Shown here: positions 51,374-55,662 of the stretch, one piece after another
Numbering within the stretch: position 1 is the first letter of the stretch
Layout: the number at the start of each line of letters is the position of its first letter
DNA from: Vacuolonema iberomarrocanum LEGE 07170
GTDB taxonomy: Bacteria; Cyanobacteriota; Cyanobacteriia; Elainellales; Elainellaceae
Assembly: GCA_015207365.1 (NCBI GenBank)
Contig: JADEXA010000049.1
Location: 1 to 55,662 of the forward strand
Reading direction: 5' to 3'
Length of the DNA: 55,662 nucleotides
The notes under the pieces: generated by a model
Told to the model about the DNA's origin: nothing
The model's database searches: none
What the model saw: only the letters and a program-made list of their open reading frames with translations
Position numbers and translations under genes: made by a program

Positions 51374-52570
51374 ATGCTGCGTCAGATCGCATTCACTACA
51401 CTGTCTCTAATCCTGTGGGCATTTCCCCAGGGCGCGATCGCCACAACCCTACGAGTGGCGACCTTTAATGCCTACCTGAACCGACCCTCCGAAGGTCAAC
51501 TGATTCAGGATTTGCGATCGCCCGATGATCCCCAGATCCGAGCGGTTGCCGAAATCATCCAGCGCACCCGTCCCGATATCCTGCTGCTGCAAGAGTTTGA
51601 CTATGATCCCACAGGCGAAGGGATTCAGCTCTTTCAGGAAAACTACTTGGACGTATCACAGAATGGTGCTGAGCCCCTCTCTTATCCCTATGTCTATCTG
51701 CCACCTACCAACACAGGGCTACCCTCCGGACAGGACTTTGATAATGATGGTGCCGTGACCATGACGCCGGGCGATCGCGCCTATGGGGGTGACAGCTTTG
51801 GCTTCGGCTTCTTCCCCGGACAGTACGGCATGGTGCTACTCTCGCGCTATCCCATTGACCAAGACAACATCCGTACCTTCCAAACCTTCCGCTGGCGCGA
51901 CATGCCGGGGGCATTACTCCCTAGCAATCCAACAACAGGCGAACCTTGGTATTCCGAAGAAGCGTTGGCCATCTTCCGGCTCTCCTCCAAAAACCATGCC
52001 GATATTCCAGTCGATGTAAATGGCACCACTTTGCACCTGCTGGCCAGTCATCCCACACCCCCCATTTTTGACGGCGAAGAAGACCGAAACGGACGCCGCA
52101 ACCACGACGAACTCAGGCTCTGGGCTGATTACCTCTCTCCTCAAGAGGCGGGCTATCTCTACGACGATGCGGGCAATACAGGCGGGCTCCCTGCAAATGC
52201 TCACTTTGTCGTACTGGGGGATTTGAATGCCGATCCCCGCGATGGTGATGCCTACCCAGGGGCGATCGCCCAACTCCTCGATCATCCCCGTATCAACCGC
52301 AATGTCAGCCCTAGTAGCATCGGGGCTCTCCGCTTCGGCACAGCCGATCCCCACATCGGCCCCGCCGCCCTAGACACCGCCCCCACCCCCGTAGGTGGCT
52401 TGCGCCTCGACTATGTGCTCCCTTCCAACACTCTAGACATCCTGGACTCAGGCGTTTTCTGGCCCACCGAAAACGATCCCCTCGTTTATCTTGTCGGGCA
52501 AGGCAGAGACGTCGTCAGCTCCGACCATCGCCTTGTCTGGGTCGATCTCGTCATTCCCGACGAACCCTAG
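51374..52570 (+). CDS. Secreted endonuclease/exonuclease/phosphatase-family protein
   Basis: 398 aa. Signal peptide about 1-23 (LRQIAFTTLSLILWAFPQGAIA). The EEP fold then follows: LRVATFNAYLNRP (N in strand 1), ILLLQEFDYD (metal-binding E), GMVLLSRYPI, LHLLASHPTPP (H), FVVLGDLNADPRDGDA (GDxN) and the closing SSDHRLVWVDL (SDH). All catalytic residues are present. Substrates in this superfamily range from nucleic acids to phospholipids and sugar phosphates; this exported form with QDFDNDGAVTMTPGDRAYGGDSFG is uncharacterised. Confidence 0.9.
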   Translation: MLRQIAFTTLSLILWAFPQGAIATTLRVATFNAYLNRPSEGQLIQDLRSPDDPQIRAVAEIIQRTRPDILLLQEFDYDPTGEGIQLFQENYLDVSQNGAEPLSYPYVYLPPTNTGLPSGQDFDNDGAVTMTPGDRAYGGDSFGFGFFPGQYGMVLLSRYPIDQDNIRTFQTFRWRDMPGALLPSNPTTGEPWYSEEALAIFRLSSKNHADIPVDVNGTTLHLLASHPTPPIFDGEEDRNGRRNHDELRLWADYLSPQEAGYLYDDAGNTGGLPANAHFVVLGDLNADPRDGDAYPGAIAQLLDHPRINRNVSPSSIGALRFGTADPHIGPAALDTAPTPVGGLRLDYVLPSNTLDILDSGVFWPTENDPLVYLVGQGRDVVSSDHRLVWVDLVIPDEP

Positions 52571-53121
52571 AATTGGTCTTGTATAGCCCTCAGCATGGCC
52601 TGCAATCCCTGCTCGATCCCCCTAAATCCCCCTTAACAAGGGGGACTTTTGAGGTGCTTTCTTGTTAAGGCGAGCAAAGAAGAGGGTCAACCCAGATTCG
52701 AGGTAGAAGAATTATAGCGCTATGCGCGTTAGTTAAGTACGGTTGTGTGGGGCGCGCCGCGCCCCACACAACCGTTACTGTGCTTAATGCGGTTGCACAC
52801 CGCTATAGGATCTGCCGGCAACCAGATGGTTTCCTCAGATGCGAAGCGGCTTAACGCCGCTAATACAAAGCACCTTGCTGAAGGGGGTCTGGGGGAACGA
52901 GCTTCGTTCCTCCAGTCAGGGGGTTTGGGGGGCGACGCGCCCCCAAGCCGGGTTTTGCAAGCCAACCCACAACCTCTAGCGTTGTCGAGCATAAATTGAG
53001 GTGTATATGACCTGGAACTTCATTCACAGTTCACACATGTATCCAAGACAGTTGGGCCATTGGAATGCTAAAACAGCGATCGCATCCCTCACTCCACACG
53101 CTTATGTTTTGCGATCGCGCC
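52571..53121. other. Intergenic region with repeat B6
   Basis: Contains CCCCCTTAACAAGGGGG (about 52628-52645), a common small cyanobacterial palindrome, then the family B element, then a GC-rich stretch (GGGGGCGACGCGCCCCC, 52929-52946) with pairing potential. No gene is supported. Confidence 0.5.
52713..52807. repeat. Inverted-repeat element, family B copy 6
   Basis: Ends TATAGCG / CGCTATA; hairpin identical to copy 5, one base different outside it (GTTACTG for GTTGCTG). Confidence 0.9.
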
Positions 53122-54093
53122 ATGTCTTCCCCCAATCGCCGTTTGCCGAAACGCTTGGCAACGACCTTGCTGATAACCCTGACCAGTGGGGCGATCGCCC
53201 AAGACGTCGCCGCCGACTCCATCTACTACATCGGCAATAGCCTCACCGATACCATTCAATATCAAACCTTTGCCGATATTGTCGAAACCCAACTGGACGA
53301 ACCCCAACCCTGGGGTCGGCATGTTATTCCCGGTGCGCCGCTGGACTGGATTTGGGATCATCCCGACTCCGGCTTTGAAGAATCACCCTATGGCTACTAC
53401 CCCCAAGCCCTAGGCGACCATAGCTGGGATTTTATTAGCCTACAGCCCTACGATCGCCAGCTCGATAGCGATCTCACTGCCATCACCCGCTATGTAGAAC
53501 TGGCACAGGAGCAAAATCCCGATGTGCAGTTACTCATCCATGGGCGTTGGCCCGGTCGCAGTGATGGAGATTCCGACTATGCCGCCCTGTGGGAGCGCAC
53601 CTATACCGGAGAATGGGATGATACCTTCGAAACTCGTGACTATCTAGAACGCTTGACCCAAGCCGTGCAAGCTGCCGACCTAGGCATTCGCGATCCCATC
53701 CTCGTACCCATTGGCGAGGTAATGTATCAACTCGACCAGCAGATGAAGCAAGGAGACATTGCTGGCTATAACAGCGTGTTTGCTTTGTATGAGGATGGCT
53801 CACACCTCAACGCCGAAGGCCAATATCTCGCGACCATGACCTACCTCGCTGTGATGTATGACGTGCATCCCGAAACCATTGATGCAGGGGCGATCGCCGC
53901 TATCGACCCCGCCATCAAACAAGCGTTCGACAACGCCATTTGGCAAGTCACCCAGCAGCAGCCTGTAGCCACCGCCGTCGCGACTCCCCCCGCCCTTTCC
54001 CCGGTACCCCACACCCCAACTCCCTGGATTATCTTGGGTATTGTGCTCATTGGTGGAACTGGGTTTGCCTGGTTCAAGTGGCAAAAATCTTAG
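53122..54093 (+). CDS. Exported SGNH/GDSL-like hydrolase with C-terminal membrane anchor
   Basis: 323 aa from the ATG at 53122 (MSSPNRRLPKRLATTLLITL); upstream in-frame ATGs would lengthen the n-region. Signal peptide to about residue 30. SIYYIGNSLTDTIQY holds the block I GNSLT (serine nucleophile), WDFISLQPYDRQ block II-like, and YEDGSHLNAEGQYLATM the D-x-x-H block V. The C terminus has a proline/threonine linker (TPPALSPVPHTPTPW) and a last hydrophobic helix ending WFKWQKS, so the enzyme is anchored on the outside. The substrate is unknown. A strong hairpin follows. Confidence 0.83.
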   Translation: MSSPNRRLPKRLATTLLITLTSGAIAQDVAADSIYYIGNSLTDTIQYQTFADIVETQLDEPQPWGRHVIPGAPLDWIWDHPDSGFEESPYGYYPQALGDHSWDFISLQPYDRQLDSDLTAITRYVELAQEQNPDVQLLIHGRWPGRSDGDSDYAALWERTYTGEWDDTFETRDYLERLTQAVQAADLGIRDPILVPIGEVMYQLDQQMKQGDIAGYNSVFALYEDGSHLNAEGQYLATMTYLAVMYDVHPETIDAGAIAAIDPAIKQAFDNAIWQVTQQQPVATAVATPPALSPVPHTPTPWIILGIVLIGGTGFAWFKWQKS

Positions 54094-54105
54094 AGGTCAT
54101 GCTCA

Positions 54106-54152
54106 AACGCATGTTGGATGTGTGAGATCAATCCACACATCCAACATGCGTT
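54106..54152. terminator. Probable bidirectional terminator
   Basis: 19-bp perfect stem 54106-54124 / 54134-54152 (AACGCATGTTGGATGTGTG and complement), 9-nt loop, between the convergent SGNH and SH3 genes. The T-run is short. Confidence 0.7.
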
Positions 54153-54174
54153 GTTTCATTCATCCTCGCTGGTG

Positions 54175-54804
54175 CTACTTACGGCAACTGCGGCGCAAAA
54201 TCGGTTGACCATTCTCAAACACGCGGAGTTCGGCAAATCCTTCGGGGAACTGAGCCGAGGGCCAGGCATCTTCTATCTCGTACACTGTGTTGCTGTTCTC
54301 GAAAGCGTAAATCCAGGAATAGCCCGTATTCTCTCGATTATCGCTGTACAGGTCGAGATTGCCGTTGTTACTCCGCGAACGATAGGCAAACTCTCTACCC
54401 AAATCCTCCAGGGTGATGCTATACCCTCCGCAAATGTAGGTGTGTGACCATCTCACTGGGGGATTTGGGTCATTGATCGACTGTACAAAGTCGCCTCGCA
54501 TCCATCCTTCTACGCCCGATGCCGGAAAGCGCACATAGTACCAAGTGAAGCCATCATCGCCCCGCGTATCGTTGAGGACTTCGACGCGATCGCCCACCAA
54601 TCCATAGCTTGGCGATGGCGCATTGACCGACGGAGCCGATCGCACATTCACCTGAGAACCTGGTATCTCTCCCACAATTCGCGCCGGGTAGGCCAATGCA
54701 GGTACCCCTAAACTCACAGCTAACGCCATCGTCGCCGCCATTTGCGTTACCCGCCGAATCAACCGTTTACACGCAAACGCGTTACCAAAAGCCTGGAACA
54801 TCAT
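54175..54804 (-). CDS. Secreted bacterial SH3-domain protein
   Basis: 209 aa from the ATG at 54804, chosen for GGAGGAG 10 bases upstream. Signal peptide ends at about residue 39 (MALAVSLGVPALA-YPA). The SH3b domain spans about 45-110: GSQVNVRSAPSVNAPSPSYGLVGDRVEVLNDTRGDDGFTWYYVRFPASGVEGWMRGDFVQ. The C-terminal 90 residues (WSHTYICGGYSITLEDLGREFAYRSRSNNGNLDLYSDNREN) form a second domain with two cysteines. SH3b domains bind cell wall peptides; the role here is unknown. Confidence 0.82.
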   Translation of the reverse strand: MMFQAFGNAFACKRLIRRVTQMAATMALAVSLGVPALAYPARIVGEIPGSQVNVRSAPSVNAPSPSYGLVGDRVEVLNDTRGDDGFTWYYVRFPASGVEGWMRGDFVQSINDPNPPVRWSHTYICGGYSITLEDLGREFAYRSRSNNGNLDLYSDNRENTGYSWIYAFENSNTVYEIEDAWPSAQFPEGFAELRVFENGQPILRRSCRK

Positions 54805-54996
54805 TGTTTTTCTCCTCCAACTACGGTGTATCAAAAGCGTGACACACCCCAAGAGTTCCCTCTGGAACGTCGTAATTCAAAGATCGTTTTGTCGCTTTGC
54901 TAGTGGCTTCAATCGCCATTTACACATTTTCGGTAAATTCCCTGAGAAACCTTGAATTCGTATAACTACGAGTTATTCCAGACTATGTAAGTACCA

Positions 54997-55114
54997 GGCG
55001 GTTGAAACCGCGGCTATCAGAACAAAACCCGCCGTCGCGGGTTCTCATAACCATGAGTTGCCTTTAGTCCGCGTAGGCGGACTTTGCTCGACTAGCCGCG
55101 ATTTTAATCGCCGG
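54997..55114. repeat. Family F palindromic repeat, copy 2 (IS200-type transposase end)
   Basis: Ends GGCGGTTGAAACCGCGGCT and GCCGCGATTTTAATCGCCGG. Inner hairpins AACCCGCCGTCGCGGGTT and AGTCCGCGTAGGCGGACT. The second hairpin encodes the last residues of the transposase (SAYAD). Confidence 0.82.
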
Positions 55115-55543
55115 GATTTCCTCCCCGGTCGGTAATTCCCAAGAACCCAGGCAAGTTTGTTGATCGTGATGTTCTGCTTGCCTGTGGATATAGGTAGCTA
55201 CAGCATCTATTTCCTGAGGATTAACTGTTAATGCAGCATAGCTTCCCTGCCACTTGAAAAACGAATTTGGTTTGATTTGATGCGTCATGCTGTGAGACGA
55301 ACTGCCTTTGATTTGCTTAACAAGGGTGGCGATCGCTACATTCGCAGGAAACCTAACGAGCAAATGTACGTGGTTATTGATGCCGCCAATAGAAACAACA
55401 TGGCATCCCATTTGCTTACACTCATAGGCAATTACGCTGTAGATTGGCTCCTGAACATCTAAATCAATCAGCGGTAATCGATCCCATGTCGCCCAAATCA
55501 GATGCACATACAGCTGCGTAAAGTTACGTCTCATCGGGAGCAT
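55064..55543 (-). mobile_element. IS200/IS605-type (REP-associated) Y1 transposase
   Basis: 159 aa. MRRNFTQLYVHLIWATWDRLPLI, GCHVVSIGGINNHVHLLVRFP (HUH: the H-V-H pair) and SSHSMTHQIKPNSFFKWQGSYAALTVNP, with the catalytic tyrosine expected in VATYIHRQAEHH, are the Y1-transposase pattern. This group moves single-stranded DNA using subterminal hairpins and includes the RAYTs that spread REP sequences. The ATG at 55543 follows the previous stop by 1 nt. The 3' end overlaps hairpins of family F, whose solitary relative sits at 44778. Confidence 0.88.
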
Positions 55544-55544
55544 G

Positions 55545-55661
55545 TCACCTTTGCACCCCGATTAATTCATTGAGATAAGCACACCGATGCGCCAGCACTT
55601 GAGGCAGGTTCTCCTCCTTCCACTGAGCGCCTGAAATCTTCACTCTACGACTAATTTGCTT
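55545..55661 (-). CDS. 3' end of an unidentified gene (partial, runs off the window)
   Basis: 39 codons read on the minus strand to TGA at 55545: ...KISGAQWKEENLPQVLAHRCAYLNELIGVQR. The composition (SGAQWKEENLPQVLAHRC) looks like a real protein, possibly a transposase C terminus, but too little is present to name it. The stop is 1 nt before the Y1 transposase start, so the two are probably translated together. Confidence 0.5.
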   Translation of the reverse strand, partial: KQISRRVKISGAQWKEENLPQVLAHRCAYLNELIGVQR

Positions 55662-55662
55662 G

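Noticed and set aside
52745..52999. Open frames across the family B element at 52713
   Set aside because: They exist only because the GC-rich palindrome lacks stops; the same translation appears at other B copies.

Overview
The window is cyanobacterial chromosomal DNA. It carries psbK (photosystem II), glycogen synthase, a two-domain sucrose-phosphate synthase and a Rieske oxygenase of the type common in cyanobacteria. The HIP1 octamer GCGATCGC recurs throughout, inside and between genes. Gene order and the very high load of palindromic repeats suggest a filamentous or large-genome lineage, but I cannot name the species.

Layout. 1-9.3 kb: a DUF155 membrane protein, a small zinc-ribbon protein, an AraC regulator divergent from a SnoaL-like gene and a decayed porin, small membrane or unknown proteins, a CocE-type hydrolase gene broken by a frameshift, and a potassium channel. 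9.3-25.2 kb: mostly housekeeping genes: glgA, YebC family, FNR-type reductase, lepB, HhH/ComEA protein, TM2 protein, thioredoxin, CPBP protease, a PAS/GAF histidine kinase, a Rieske oxygenase, scpB, a half-size TauE, psbK, malQ and tRNA-Thr(CGU). 25.2-35.7 kb: a genomic island between the intact tRNA-Thr and a second copy of its 3' end (45 bp, one mismatch). It holds two methyltransferases, a P-loop kinase, two small co-translated genes, a Phd/Txe toxin-antitoxin pair whose toxin has a stop codon, an integron-attC-like structure, an AT-rich kinase / PIN-GNAT-PUA / ASCH operon, and a MalT-like regulator. 35.7-55.6 kb: TPR protein, VTT membrane protein, N-formylglutamate amidohydrolase family, two asparagine-synthetase-like proteins without the glutaminase cysteine, a decarboxylase-fold protein lacking its PLP lysine, a zinc-ribbon/Toprim-like membrane protein, an RCK potassium channel, sucrose-phosphate synthase, two secreted hydrolases, an SH3 protein and an IS200-type transposase.

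How genes may work together. glgA and malQ make and remodel glycogen, and SPS makes sucrose phosphate, so the window holds parts of both carbon-storage and compatible-solute metabolism. The two synthetase-like proteins with the PLP-less decarboxylase fold may form an uncharacterised biosynthetic route. The AT-rich three-gene operon in the tRNA island combines a P-loop kinase, a PIN nuclease, a GNAT acetyltransferase and two PUA-fold domains. It is the best candidate here for an undescribed system, plausibly RNA-directed conflict or stress response.

The intergenic regions are dominated by at least six families of short inverted-repeat elements (called A to F here), often side by side or nested. 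Family F shares its ends and internal hairpins with the IS200-type transposase locus at the right edge.
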